Positions 34,808 through 44,110 are shown, counted from the first letter of the stretch. The stretch is DNA of 64,000 bases from Paraburkholderia polaris (GCF_012927345.1 NZ_JABBGJ010000030.1:62001-126000), one strand, 5' to 3'. Notes: generated by a model from the sequence alone, not told the origin. Made by a program: numbers and translations.

Positions 34808-35765
34808 CACTGCCGCCGCGAGCGTGCGGCCACCCATTCCGCTAGTCGTGCTCGGCGGCTATCTGGGCGCCGGCAAGACAACCTTGCTTAACCATGTGCT
34901 CTCGAATGCGGGGCAGCGCCGGGTGGCTGTGCTGGTCAACGATTTCGGCGATATCAATATCGACGCCGCGCTGATCCGCGAACGCACGGACGATGTCATC
35001 AATCTGGAGAACGGCTGCATCTGCTGCTCCATCGGTGGGCGCCTCGTCGACGCGCTCGTGAAAATCAGCGCGCGGCCCGAGCGTCCCGAGCTGTTGATCA
35101 TCGAAGCCAGCGGCGTTTCCGATCCGGTGAAGATTGCGCAGATCGGCCTGCTCGACCGGGCATTCAGGCTGTACGGAATCATCGTAGCGGTCGATGCGGA
35201 GCGGATCGGCGCAACCTTACTCGACCCGTACGTCGGCGATATTGTGCGCCGGCAGATTGTGGGCGCGACGGCGCTCGTGCTCACCAAGACTGACCTCGTC
35301 ACAGAGCAGGAGAAAGCGGCGGCGACCGACGCAGTGTCGTCGCTCGCGACCACTTCCATCCTGCTCGAATCAGCCAACGGATCCATACCGCTGGCGTTGA
35401 TCTTCGACGCGAGTGTCGCGCCTCGCCATCGCACCAGTGGGCTGTCTCTCGCGGCGGGCGAGCGCCTCAATAGCCATCAGGACATTTACAGTTTTTCCTT
35501 TCGGTCGGACTTCCGCCTCGACAGGAAGAAACTCAGGGAGGTGTTTCGCAGCCTGTCTGTCCCGCTATTGAGAGCGAAGGGCATCGTCTGGCTCGACCAG
35601 GAGGCTTCTCCGCAGGAACTCCATGTGGTCGGCGGTCGCATTCTGATCACGCCTTTTGCGGGGCACGCAGGGGCTGAGTCGACGATCGTCCTGATTGGCC
35701 GTTTCAGCAATGAAGACGAGTGCAGCGTGAAGCGCTGCCTCGAAGGCACGCAAGCGCTGAACTAG
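34800..35765 (+). CDS. COG0523 (CobW/Yeje/ZNG1-like) metallochaperone GTPase
   Basis: 321 residues. Walker A GGYLGAGKT at 19-27, the metal-binding CxCC motif GCICC at 72-76, the switch ENGCICCSIGGRL, and the GTP-specificity motif TKTD near 160. A C-terminal CobW_C domain follows (SFSFRSDFRLDRKKLREVF...GIVWLD). Members deliver zinc, cobalt or other metals to partner enzymes. The ATG lies within the last codons of the amidohydrolase gene, so the two are translationally coupled and the amidohydrolase is the obvious client. Confidence 0.88.
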   Translation: MNDTAAASVRPPIPLVVLGGYLGAGKTTLLNHVLSNAGQRRVAVLVNDFGDINIDAALIRERTDDVINLENGCICCSIGGRLVDALVKISARPERPELLIIEASGVSDPVKIAQIGLLDRAFRLYGIIVAVDAERIGATLLDPYVGDIVRRQIVGATALVLTKTDLVTEQEKAAATDAVSSLATTSILLESANGSIPLALIFDASVAPRHRTSGLSLAAGERLNSHQDIYSFSFRSDFRLDRKKLREVFRSLSVPLLRAKGIVWLDQEASPQELHVVGGRILITPFAGHAGAESTIVLIGRFSNEDECSVKRCLEGTQALN

Positions 35766-35831
35766 GCCCCGTCTCGCGCCAGCGTGGCGCGGCAATGGCG
35801 CCACGCGCAGCAAGCGCGTCAGCCGCATCAA

Positions 35832-35908
35832 GCGCACCAGCGTACCAAGCGCACCAGCGTACCAAGCGCACCAGCGTACCAAGCGCACCAGCGTACCAAG
35901 CGCACCAA
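35832..35908. repeat. 17-bp tandem repeat, 4.5 units
   Basis: GCGCACCAGCGTACCAA is repeated exactly at 35832, 35849, 35866 and 35883, with a partial unit from 35900. A degenerate unit precedes it. It lies in the 337-bp gene-free interval between the GTPase gene and tauX. The rest of the interval shows nothing recognisable. Confidence 0.92.
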
Positions 35909-36102
35909 ACACACCCACGGCCCGAATCCGAAAACCCGGTTCGAGGCCAGTCAACCCGCGCGCCCTCCACACTCACTGCACCAGGCGAAACCAGCGCACT
36001 GGCCCTACCGTCGAGTGAACACCAAACTTACACTTTTCCATAAGAGATCGCCGCTTAGGCAACCTCACGAGTCTCATCCAATTCACCAAGCAGGAGACAT
36101 GC

Positions 36103-36507
36103 ATGGCCACAACAGAAACGTCCGCATCAAAGGTCACCGCGGACACACTAGCCGCATTTTCCGCTGCGTTCAACCGTCACGATGCGAACGCGCTGATGGA
36201 CTTCATGACCGAAGACTGCGTGTTCGACGCCGCCGGCGGAAGCGAAGTTTATGGTGCACGCTTCGTCGGTCGCGACGCCGTGCGCGCAGCGTTCGAAGCG
36301 GTCTTCAAGACTTTCCCGGATGCGCATTGGGGTGACGGCCGTCATTACGTTATCGGAGAGCGTGGCGTGTCCGAGTGGGTGTTCACGGGGACGCATGCGG
36401 AAGGCTGGCGCATCGAAGCAGAAGGGTGCGATCTCTTCGAGTTCCGCGATGGTCTGATTGCGGTCAAGCGCGCGTTCCGCAAGGAACGCCCGAAGCAGAA
36501 CGTCTGA
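36103..36507 (+). CDS. tauX: NTF2/SnoaL-like small protein, probable taurine dehydrogenase small subunit
   Basis: 134 residues with one SnoaL-like fold: FSAAFNRHDANALMDFMTEDCVF, FVGRDAVRAAFEAVFKTFPDAHW, GERGVSEWVFTGTH and GCDLFEFRDGLIAVKRAF. AGGAG precedes the ATG. It lies 19 bp before a DAO-type flavoprotein. This NTF2-like plus DAO pair is the arrangement I associate with TauX/TauY, cytochrome-linked taurine dehydrogenase, which oxidises taurine to sulfoacetaldehyde and ammonia. The surrounding xsc, pta, tau and sau genes support the reading. Family and context are clear; the exact substrate is inferred. Confidence 0.7.
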   Translation: MATTETSASKVTADTLAAFSAAFNRHDANALMDFMTEDCVFDAAGGSEVYGARFVGRDAVRAAFEAVFKTFPDAHWGDGRHYVIGERGVSEWVFTGTHAEGWRIEAEGCDLFEFRDGLIAVKRAFRKERPKQNV

Positions 36508-36526
36508 CGCCGACGAGGAGCTTCAC

Positions 36527-37942
36527 ATGGAGCACAGTGTCATCACACGGGTCGGCGAAGGTCTGTCCGCAGGGCGGGACAGCGCGACACAATATGACCC
36601 GAGATACGACCCGCTGGTCTCGCCAGGACCCGGGCACGGCAAGCAATACGCACCCACCTACTGGGCTGCGACCGCCGGCACGCCGCCGCCCGACGATGGC
36701 CCGATCACGAAAGATATCGACGTGGACGTGGCGATCATCGGCGCAGGCTATACGGGACTCGCGACGGCACTGTGTCTCGCGCGCGAGCATGGCATCAAGG
36801 CCGTCGTGCTCGAGGCCAACAAAACCAGTTGGGGCTGCAGTAGCCGCAATGGCGGACAAGGGCAAAATGCGTCGGGACGTCTGTCGCGTTCCCAATGGGT
36901 CGAGCGTTGGGGTAAAGACGTCGCATTGAAAATGCACGACGAGATCCAGGAAGGCTTCGACAACTTCAAGTCGCTGGTGGCCGAAATCGATTGCGACCCG
37001 CAGCCGGGCGGCCACTTTCTGATTGCGCACCGGCCGCGCATGATGGCTAAACTCGCTGCCGAAGCCAAAGTCTGGAAAGACGTTTTCGGTTACCCGTCGG
37101 AGCTCATCGACCAGGCCACGTTGCGTCGCGAGTACGTCAACGATAGTGAGGCGGCCGGCGCGCTGCACGAACCTGAAGGCATCGGCATCCACGCGTTGAA
37201 ACTCGCTTACGGCTATCTGCGGCTGGCGCGCGAAGCGGGCGCGCGCGTCCATCCGGCGAGTCCGGTGATTGGCTGGGAGACCATCAACGGTATTCATCAT
37301 CTGCGTACGCCGGGCGGCACCGTGCGAGCCCGGTCTGTGGGTATCGCGACCGGCGCGTATACGGCGCCGGACCTCCATCCTTCGCTGACGAGTCGCGTCA
37401 TGCCGATCCTGTCGAATTCGATGGTGACGCGTCCGCTCACACAGCAGGAAATCGCCGCCTGCAATTTTCGAACGACACAGGTGCTCACCGATACACGCAC
37501 CTTGCGTTTCTACTATCGCTTCCTGCCGGACAACCGGCTGCAGATCGGCAGCCGTAGCGCGATCACCGGTGCGGATGCGCCGAATCCGCGCCATTACGAG
37601 TTGCTTATCGAAGGAATGGGCCGCAAGTTTCCGGCGTTGCGCGGTGTCCAGATCGATTATTCATGGTGGGGCTGGGTGGACGTGAGCCACGACATGATGC
37701 CGCGTGTGTGTCAGCCGGATCCGAAGCAGTCGGTGTTTTACGCACTAGGCTACGGCGGCAACGGTGTGTCATATTCCCAGCAGGCGGGGCGCCGCCTCGC
37801 CGAACGGATAGCGGGTAAAGGGTCCAGGCAGACGCTGCCGATCTTCACTTCCCCGTTGCCCGGCCACCCGTTCGCGCCATTCCGTCGCATCGGACAACGA
37901 ATGCTCTACCAGCTGTATTTCCGGCGCGACGAGAAACCCTGA
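36527..37942 (+). CDS. tauY: DAO-family FAD oxidoreductase, probable taurine dehydrogenase large subunit
   Basis: 471 residues from the ATG at 36527 with GAGGAG upstream. The dinucleotide fold VDVAIIGAGYTGLATALCLA begins near residue 66, followed by VVLEANKTSWGCSSRNGGQ, as in PuuB/TauY-like amine oxidoreductases. The C-terminal FAD/substrate region has YSWWGWVDVSHDMMPRV and ALGYGGNGVSYSQQAGRRLA. Electrons would pass to cytochrome c in the TauXY model. A gamma-glutamylputrescine oxidase-like role is the alternative, but the small NTF2-like partner and the island context favour taurine. Confidence 0.7.
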   Translation: MEHSVITRVGEGLSAGRDSATQYDPRYDPLVSPGPGHGKQYAPTYWAATAGTPPPDDGPITKDIDVDVAIIGAGYTGLATALCLAREHGIKAVVLEANKTSWGCSSRNGGQGQNASGRLSRSQWVERWGKDVALKMHDEIQEGFDNFKSLVAEIDCDPQPGGHFLIAHRPRMMAKLAAEAKVWKDVFGYPSELIDQATLRREYVNDSEAAGALHEPEGIGIHALKLAYGYLRLAREAGARVHPASPVIGWETINGIHHLRTPGGTVRARSVGIATGAYTAPDLHPSLTSRVMPILSNSMVTRPLTQQEIAACNFRTTQVLTDTRTLRFYYRFLPDNRLQIGSRSAITGADAPNPRHYELLIEGMGRKFPALRGVQIDYSWWGWVDVSHDMMPRVCQPDPKQSVFYALGYGGNGVSYSQQAGRRLAERIAGKGSRQTLPIFTSPLPGHPFAPFRRIGQRMLYQLYFRRDEKP

Positions 37943-38183
37943 ACGCGCGCTGCGTGCCGCGCCACCCGCGGCACGTCTTTCGCCCGTCGTCGTGCCTCAC
38001 GCGCACGGCGCTGCGCAGCCAGACAGGTCTGCGCGTCAAGTCATAACAAAAGAGATGATGCAGCGAGACGCGCAAGCGTCCTCGCTCGATCCGAATTGAC
38101 GGCGCTCAGGTTCCGGGACTGCATGCAACCCCGCATGCAGTCCCACGCGACCGGCGCCGGCATCAACAGGATATGGAGGTGAC

Positions 38184-39611
38184 ATGCAGGTATCGAACAA
38201 AAGTGAATTGAAGACCGGCCTCAAGGAGCGCCACATGACCATGATCGCGCTAGGCGGCGTGATCGGCGCGGGCCTGTTTGTCGGCAGCGGCGTCGTGGTC
38301 AGGCAGGCCGGCCCGGCGGCGGTCCTGTCGTTTCTGATTACCGGCGGTCTGATCGTGCTCGTCATGCGCATGCTCGGAGAAATGGCGTGCGCCCTGCCGG
38401 CCGTGGGCTCGTTTTATGAATACGCACGCCTCGCGTTTGCCGGCAAGCGCGGGCCTGGCAAACTGGCGGGCTTTCTGACCGGGTGGATGTACTGGTATTT
38501 CTGGGTCATCGTCGTCGCCGTCGAAGCGGTGGCCGGCGCGAAGCTGGTTCAATTCTGGCTGCCGGATACGCCGGCATGGGCGATCAGTCTCGTGTTGCTG
38601 GTGGTGTTGACCGCGACCAACCTGATCTCGGTGGGCAGCTACGGCGAATTCGAGTTCTGGTTCGCGTCTATCAAGGTGGCGGCGATCATCGTGTTTCTGT
38701 TTCTCGGCGGTCTGTATGTGTTGGGGCTGTGGCCCGCATCGATGCACACCACCGCCGTGATGCCGACGCTGCTTTCGCACGGCGGGCTGATGCCGAAGGG
38801 GATCGGGCCGGTGCTCAGCGGCGCGGTCGCGGCGACGGGTTTTTACTTCGGCGCCGAGATCGTCACCATTGCCGCCGCCGAAGCGCATGAGCCGGTCAAG
38901 GCCGTCGCTAAAGCCACCAATTCGGTGATCACCCGCGTGCTGATTTTCTATGTCGGCTCGATTCTGCTGGTGGTTGCGCTGGTGCCTTGGGATTCGCCGA
39001 AAATGGCGACGCCGTATGTAAGTGCGCTTAGTGCAATGGGTATCCCGGCCGCCGCCAATGTCATGAACGCAATCGTGCTGACCGCGGTGCTGTCCGCGCT
39101 CAATTCCGGCCTGTATGCAGCGTCGCGGATGATCTTTGCACTGACCCGTCATGGCGATGCGCCGGCTTCGCTCGCCAAGGTCAATCGCCGCGGCGTTCCG
39201 GTTCGCGCGATCCTGATCGGCACCTTGTTTGGCTATGTGTCGGTCGTCATGTCTTACGTATCGCCGGACACGGTGTTCGCATTCCTCGTCAATTCGTACG
39301 GCACGGTGGCCATTTTCGTCTACGTGCTGATCGCCGTGTCGCAATTGAAGCTGCGCGCCCGGCTCGAGCGCGAAGCACCGGAGAAGCTGCGCGTGCGGAT
39401 GTGGTGCTATCCGTATCTGACCTGGTTCGCGATCGTCGGCATGATCGGCATTCTGGTGGCGATGGCGTTCATACCGGACCAGCGCACGCCGCTGTGGCTG
39501 GGCGTCGTGAGTCTTGGCGTGCTGCTCGTGGCGTATGCATGGCGCGCCCGAACGCGTGGGGCCGCGTCCACTGAGCCGGAATTCGTGGAGTATCGGACCC
39601 ACACGCATTGA
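38184..39611 (+). CDS. APC-superfamily amino-acid permease (AAT family, GabP/AnsP-like)
   Basis: 475 residues with about 12 helices. The first helix region LKTGLKERHMTMIALGGVIGAGLFVGSG is the AAT signature, and GSFYEYARLAFAGKRGPGKLAGFLTGWMYWYFWV follows. The PYLTW and NSYGTVAIFVYVLIAVSQLKLR segments are typical of GabP relatives. It lies 241 bp after the TauY-like gene. A role in importing taurine or a related omega-amino acid such as GABA or beta-alanine is plausible, but not shown by sequence. Confidence 0.85.
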   Translation: MQVSNKSELKTGLKERHMTMIALGGVIGAGLFVGSGVVVRQAGPAAVLSFLITGGLIVLVMRMLGEMACALPAVGSFYEYARLAFAGKRGPGKLAGFLTGWMYWYFWVIVVAVEAVAGAKLVQFWLPDTPAWAISLVLLVVLTATNLISVGSYGEFEFWFASIKVAAIIVFLFLGGLYVLGLWPASMHTTAVMPTLLSHGGLMPKGIGPVLSGAVAATGFYFGAEIVTIAAAEAHEPVKAVAKATNSVITRVLIFYVGSILLVVALVPWDSPKMATPYVSALSAMGIPAAANVMNAIVLTAVLSALNSGLYAASRMIFALTRHGDAPASLAKVNRRGVPVRAILIGTLFGYVSVVMSYVSPDTVFAFLVNSYGTVAIFVYVLIAVSQLKLRARLEREAPEKLRVRMWCYPYLTWFAIVGMIGILVAMAFIPDQRTPLWLGVVSLGVLLVAYAWRARTRGAASTEPEFVEYRTHTH

Positions 39612-39710
39612 AGCTCGTCTCACGCGTGATGTTTGCAGTGCAACAGGTGTCGCTCGCGACAACCGCTGCACTGCAGCGACACGTTATTGGTCCGCGCCGC
39701 TGCGGCCTCT

Positions 39711-40562
39711 TTACTTCGATGCGGCCACGGCCGCCGTAGTCGCCGCCGCCGTCGTTGCAGGCTGAAGCAGGGGGCCGATGCGCACGGCTATCTCCTTAAG
39801 CTTCGGCACCGCTTTCAACAGATCCTCCAGACTGGACCGCGCCGTGGGTGCATGAACGGCCAGCGCCGCGAGCACACGGCCATCCTCGATATTACGCACT
39901 GGCACCGCGACCGCCACCATCCCGCGCACGAACTCCTCATTGTCGACACCGATGCCGCGCATGGCGAGGCGGTCGAGTTCGGCTTCCAGCAGATCGACAT
40001 CGGTCAGCGTGCGATACGTCATCGATTTGAGCGGCAAGCGCCGGATGACGAGGCCGCGCTCGGCCGGCGTCATCTGCGAAAGAAACAGCTTGCCGCTGGC
40101 AGTGCAATGCAGCGGGACGCGCGTGCCTGGCTGCATATGCAGACGCAAGGGCTCGCTCGTCTCGACACGCTCGACGTACAGCACGGTATCGCCGTCGAGC
40201 ACGGTGAGATTGCAGGTCTCGCCGAGCGACTCCACGAGGGTGCGCAGCAACGAGCGGCACGCCCGCGTAAACGTGCTGTTCGCGAGCGTGGTCAGGGCGA
40301 GCTGCGCGGCCCGTGGCCCGAGCGCAATGGCGCGATCGGCCCCGCGCGAGTCCGGCATGTGCGTGACGTAGCCGCGTGCTTCGAGCGACTCGATCAGGCG
40401 CATCAAGGTCGCTTTCGGAATCTGCAGACGTGAGGACAACTGGGAGAGTGACGACGGTTGTCCGGCGGACGCGAGTTGTTCCAGCACGTTGAGCGCGCGC
40501 AGGACGCGGGTGTCGTCGGCAGGCTCGTGAGCAGGTGCGGGCGGATGCGTGGTGTCTCTCAT
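39711..40562 (-). CDS. IclR-family regulator of the adjacent GMC dehydrogenase cluster
   Basis: 283 residues. The N-terminal winged helix (about 20-80: RALNVLEQLASAGQPSSLSQLSSRLQIPKATLMRLIESLEARGYV) and the IclR ligand domain are both present (ETCNLTVLDGDTVLYVERVE, LHCTASGKLFLSQM, RGIGVDNEEFVRGMVAVAVPV). The C-terminus is a low-complexity Ala/Thr tail. It is divergent from the GMC oxidoreductase gene; with the MHS transporter behind it, the set looks like an isethionate (ise) cluster, where it would be IseR. Confidence 0.85.
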   Translation of the reverse strand: MRDTTHPPAPAHEPADDTRVLRALNVLEQLASAGQPSSLSQLSSRLQIPKATLMRLIESLEARGYVTHMPDSRGADRAIALGPRAAQLALTTLANSTFTRACRSLLRTLVESLGETCNLTVLDGDTVLYVERVETSEPLRLHMQPGTRVPLHCTASGKLFLSQMTPAERGLVIRRLPLKSMTYRTLTDVDLLEAELDRLAMRGIGVDNEEFVRGMVAVAVPVRNIEDGRVLAALAVHAPTARSSLEDLLKAVPKLKEIAVRIGPLLQPATTAAATTAAVAASK

Positions 40563-40667
40563 GTCCTTCCTGAGGCGGATGAAGGTGAATGCCGCCCGAA
40601 CGGATCAGTGACAACCCGGATGAACACGTGCGGACAGATTGAATAGTGAAACGAAAAAGTCGGTTTT

Positions 40668-40750
40668 CGTACCGGATTAATCAATCGTAACCGGATTTGC
40701 TTGAAGTCGAAACTCTCATCCAATAAATTGGGACGAAATGATCCGGTTTT
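40668..40750. promoter_or_regulatory. Repeated CCGGAT half-sites upstream of the GMC gene
   Basis: CGTACCGGATTA (40668-40679) and CGTAACCGGATTT (40686-40698) are direct repeats, and GATCCGGTTTT near 40740 is an inverted copy. They lie between the divergent IclR-type and GMC genes and are candidate IclR binding sites. Confidence 0.45.
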
Positions 40751-40780
40751 AAAAGAAAAGGCATCAGCACGGAGACATCA

Positions 40781-42442
40781 ATGGTACGGAGTTTCGACTA
40801 CGTGGTTGTCGGCGCGGGATCGGCCGGCTGTGTACTGGCCAACCGCCTGTCCGAGAATGGCCGCTACTCGGTATGCCTGCTTGAAGCCGGCCCGCCTGAC
40901 CGCTTTCTGTGGATCCATATCCCGATCGGTTACGGCAAAACCATGTTTCATCCGGTCTACAACTGGGGCTTTTACACCGACCCGGATCCGAACATGCACG
41001 ACCGCAAGCTCTACTGGCCGCGCGGGCGCACGCTGGGTGGCTGCAGTTCCATCAACGGGCTGATCTACATTCGCGGTCAGAAAGAGGATTACGACCACTG
41101 GGCCGCGCTCGGCAATCGTGGCTGGAGCTGGAAGGAGTGCTTGCCTTACTTCCGGCGGCTCGAACACAACGAGCTCGGCGAATCGCCGACACGTGGCGTG
41201 GGCGGTCCGTTGTGGGCCTCTACGATCAAGCAGCGCCACGAACTCGTGGATGCGTTTATCGCCGCGTCGAATCGCCTGGGCATCCCAACGGTCGACGACT
41301 TCAATCAGGGTGATCAGGAAGGGGTCGGCTACTACCAGTTGACCACGCGTCGTGGCTGGCGCTGTTCGACTGCCGTCGCTTACCTCAAACCCGCGCGCCG
41401 CCGTCCGAATCTGCAGATCGAGACCGACGCGCTGGCGTCGAAGATCCTCTTCGAAGGCACCCGCGCTACGGGTATTCGCTATGTGCAGCACGGCAAGGTT
41501 CACGAGGTGCGCGCGCACCGCGAGGTGGTGCTGACGGCAGGCGCGCTGCAGTCGCCGCAATTGCTGCAGGTGTCGGGCGTCGGGCCGGCGAAGCTGCTCA
41601 ACGAGTTTGGGATTCCGGTGGTCGCGAATCGAGCCGGCGTCGGCGAGAATCTGCAGGACCATCTGCAAGTCCGCCTGACCTATGAAGTGACGCGGCCGAT
41701 CACGACGAACGATTTGCTGCACTCCTGGACGGGCCGCGCAAAGATGGGTCTGCAATGGGCGCTGTTTCGCGAAGGGCCGCTGTCCGTCGGCATCAATCAG
41801 GGCGGCATGTTTTGCCGCGCCTTGCCGGATGAGGCGAAAACGCCCGACATCCAGTTCCACTTCTCCACGCTCTCAGCGGACACCGCCGGCGGCGATGTCC
41901 ACGACTTTCCAGGCTGCACCTATTCGATCTGCCAGTTGCGGCCGGAGTCGCGCGGAAGCGTGCGGATCCGCACGAGTGACATGCGCGACGCCCCGTCGAT
42001 CCAGCCGAATTATCTGGCGACCGATCTCGACCGCCGTACGACGGTCGCGGGTGTGCGTTTTGCGCGCCGCGTCGCCGCCACGGCGCCCATGGCATCGCTG
42101 ATGAAACGCGAAGTGCGGCCTGGCCCGCAGGCGCAAAGCGACGATGAATTGCTGCACTTTTGCCGCGAATACGGCCAGACGATTTTTCATCCGTCCGGCA
42201 CCGCGAAGATGGGCGTCGCGAGCGATCCGGGTGCGGTGGTCGACGAACGATTACGCGTGTATGGCACGCAAGGATTGCGGGTGGTCGATTGCTCGATCAT
42301 GCCGACGCTGGTCTCGGGCAATACCAACGTACCGATCGTGATGGTCGCTGAGAAGGCGTCCAGCATGATCCTCGCGGACGCCCGCGCCGACGACCGGCCG
42401 GCCGGGCAAGTGCAGTCGCGGAGTATGGAAGCGCAGTATTGA
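40781..42442 (+). CDS. GMC-family flavoprotein dehydrogenase, candidate isethionate dehydrogenase
   Basis: 553 residues. FAD fold DYVVVGAGSAGCVLANRLSE at the N-terminus, the GMC signature PRGRTLGGCSSINGLIYIRG (about 84-103) and GALQSPQLLQVSGVGP. The catalytic His is in QTIFHPSGTAKMG (about 467-479) and the second active-site position is the Asn of SGNTNVP. Choline dehydrogenase-like GMC enzymes oxidise primary alcohols. With an IclR regulator upstream, an MHS transporter downstream and xsc nearby, the layout matches the isethionate system IseJ/IseU/IseR described in Cupriavidus necator. The product would be sulfoacetaldehyde. Confidence 0.72.
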   Translation: MVRSFDYVVVGAGSAGCVLANRLSENGRYSVCLLEAGPPDRFLWIHIPIGYGKTMFHPVYNWGFYTDPDPNMHDRKLYWPRGRTLGGCSSINGLIYIRGQKEDYDHWAALGNRGWSWKECLPYFRRLEHNELGESPTRGVGGPLWASTIKQRHELVDAFIAASNRLGIPTVDDFNQGDQEGVGYYQLTTRRGWRCSTAVAYLKPARRRPNLQIETDALASKILFEGTRATGIRYVQHGKVHEVRAHREVVLTAGALQSPQLLQVSGVGPAKLLNEFGIPVVANRAGVGENLQDHLQVRLTYEVTRPITTNDLLHSWTGRAKMGLQWALFREGPLSVGINQGGMFCRALPDEAKTPDIQFHFSTLSADTAGGDVHDFPGCTYSICQLRPESRGSVRIRTSDMRDAPSIQPNYLATDLDRRTTVAGVRFARRVAATAPMASLMKREVRPGPQAQSDDELLHFCREYGQTIFHPSGTAKMGVASDPGAVVDERLRVYGTQGLRVVDCSIMPTLVSGNTNVPIVMVAEKASSMILADARADDRPAGQVQSRSMEAQY

Positions 42443-42449
42443 CGCAAAA

Positions 42450-42545
42450 GTGAAAGCAGAAGCAAAGGCAGAAGCGAAAGCAGAAGCGAAAGCAGAAGCG
42501 AAAGCAGAAGCGAAAGCAGAAGCGAAAGCAGAAGCGAAAGCATAA
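42450..42545 (+). repeat. 12-bp tandem repeat encoding Lys-Ala-Glu-Ala units
   Basis: Units of GCGAAAGCAGAA run through this stretch, with slight variants at the start. In the frame from a GTG at 42450 they spell K-A-E-A repeatedly and end at TAA 42543-42545. It lies in the 280-bp gap between the GMC and MHS genes. No convincing ribosome binding site precedes the GTG, so I treat it as a repeat first and a possible 31-codon helical peptide second. Confidence 0.85.
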
Positions 42546-42722
42546 GCAACGAACCGAAGTGGCTGCAGGAAGTAAAACGATCGCGACCTGACTCGCTGCA
42601 TCCGAAGTCGATAACAGCAGCGTGCAGGCGGCGAAATTCGTGCCCCCAGGAGGAGACAGACAGGGGCTCAAAATGTGCTGCGTTGCCGGGACGGCACGCG
42701 GCCATCCATTGGAGGAGGCGCT

Positions 42723-44027
42723 ATGGCAATCGATAAGCGGGTGATCCGCCGCGTTGCATTCGCGAGCGTGATTGGAGCGACGGTCGAATGGTATGACTTC
42801 TTTCTGTACGGTGTCGTGGCAGGCATCGTGTTCAACAAGCTCTACTTTCCCGCCCACGATCCGCTCGTCTCGACGATGCTGGCCTACGCCACGTTCGCCG
42901 TCGGCTTCGTGACGCGGCCGCTCGGCGGCGTGATCTTCGGCCACTTCGGCGACAAGGTCGGACGCAAGTCCGCGTTGATTTGCACGCTCATCATCATGGG
43001 GATTTCGACGGCGGGGGTCGCCTTCGTGCCGACCTTCGATCAGATCGGCATCTGGGCGCCGATTCTGCTGCTCTTCTTGCGCGTTTTGCAGGGCATCGGG
43101 CTCGGCGGTGAATGGGGCGGCGCGGTGCTGATGGCCTATGAATATGCCCCGCCGAACCGGCGCGGTCTGTACGCAAGCTTGCCGCAGATCGGCTTGTCGA
43201 TCGGCTTGTGCCTCGCGTCGGGCATCGTCGCGGGCATTTCCCGGCTGCTGCCGGAAGCGGCGTTCCTTTCGTGGGGCTGGCGGGTCGCGTTTGCCGCTTC
43301 GCTGCTGCTCGTGGTGCTCGGCCTCTACATCCGCCTTAAGGTGATGGAGACGCCCGAGTTTCTCGAGCTCAAGCGCAATCGTCGCGCCGTGAAAATTCCC
43401 TTCGTCGACATGATCACGCGCTATCGCAGTTCGGTGCTGCTCGGCATGGGCGCGCGCTGGATCGACGGGGTGTTCTTCAACATCTTCGCCGTGTTCATGA
43501 TCGGCTACCTCACACAACGTCTTTCGATGAGCCGCACGGAAGCGCTCACCGGTGTGATGATCGCGGCGATGGTGATGTGCTTCTTCATCCCTTTCTTTGG
43601 CCGGATGTCGGACCTGATGGGACGCGCGCGCGTGTATCGCTGGGGCTCGCTGATCTGTGGCGCCTCGGTGTTGCCGGCGTTCTGGCTGATGGAGACTCAG
43701 GCCGGCAATACGCTGGCCGTCTGGCTCGGCGTGGTGATCCCGTTCGGCATCTTCTACGCCATGGTCTACGGTCCGGAAGCCGCGCTGTTCGCCGAACTGT
43801 TCGATCCGGAGGTGCGTTATACCGGTATCTCGTTCGTGTATCAGTTCTCGGGCATCTTCGCGAGCGGCCTCACGCCGATCATCGCCACGGCGCTGCTACG
43901 GCTGGACGGTGGCAAGCCCTGGTACGTGTGCGGCTACGTGATTCTGTCGGCGCTGCTCTCGGCATGGTCGGCGCGAGCGATGGAGCGGCGCGCGAAACCC
44001 TTCGACGAGATGGCGACCGTGCGTTGA
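42723..44027 (+). CDS. MHS-family (metabolite:H+ symporter) MFS transporter, candidate isethionate importer
   Basis: 434 residues from the ATG at 42723, with GGAGGAGG upstream. GATVEWYDFFLYG at residues 14-26 is diagnostic of the MHS branch (ShiA, KgtP, ProP), followed by RPLGGVIFGHFGDKVGRKSAL. Twelve hydrophobic helices. Same strand as the GMC dehydrogenase gene. In an isethionate cluster it would be IseU. Other carboxylates or sulfonates are possible substrates. Confidence 0.8.
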   Translation: MAIDKRVIRRVAFASVIGATVEWYDFFLYGVVAGIVFNKLYFPAHDPLVSTMLAYATFAVGFVTRPLGGVIFGHFGDKVGRKSALICTLIIMGISTAGVAFVPTFDQIGIWAPILLLFLRVLQGIGLGGEWGGAVLMAYEYAPPNRRGLYASLPQIGLSIGLCLASGIVAGISRLLPEAAFLSWGWRVAFAASLLLVVLGLYIRLKVMETPEFLELKRNRRAVKIPFVDMITRYRSSVLLGMGARWIDGVFFNIFAVFMIGYLTQRLSMSRTEALTGVMIAAMVMCFFIPFFGRMSDLMGRARVYRWGSLICGASVLPAFWLMETQAGNTLAVWLGVVIPFGIFYAMVYGPEAALFAELFDPEVRYTGISFVYQFSGIFASGLTPIIATALLRLDGGKPWYVCGYVILSALLSAWSARAMERRAKPFDEMATVR

Positions 44028-44084
44028 CGATGCGGGCCGCCGGGCGAATACGCACGAATCGCCGCCGAGGGGTGAGATTCTGTT

Positions 44085-44110
44085 TATAATAAACGGAACA
44101 AAACGTACCG
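44085..44110 (+). promoter_or_regulatory. TATAAT box with CGGAACAAAACGTACCG operator upstream of the CobS-like gene
   Basis: TATAAT at 44085-44090 is followed at once by the 17-bp imperfect palindrome CGGAACAAAACGTACCG (44094-44110) and AAAAGT. The same motif with the same AAAAGT flank occurs at the xsc promoter (51235-51251). The -35 region is poor, suggesting an activator or weak basal expression. Confidence 0.6.

Noticed and set aside
32672..34837. 721-codon minus-strand open frame opposite the SSS and amidohydrolase genes
   Set aside because: Antisense shadow across two well-supported genes on the other strand; no recognisable domain.
35832..35908. CRISPR array
   Set aside because: The 17-bp units are directly contiguous with no spacers, and no cas gene is present.
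42297..43517. 406-codon minus-strand frame with repeated Phe-Cys-Phe-Arg units
   Set aside because: It reads the 12-bp repeat and the MHS transporter gene backwards; the repetitive cysteine stretch is an artefact of the repeat.
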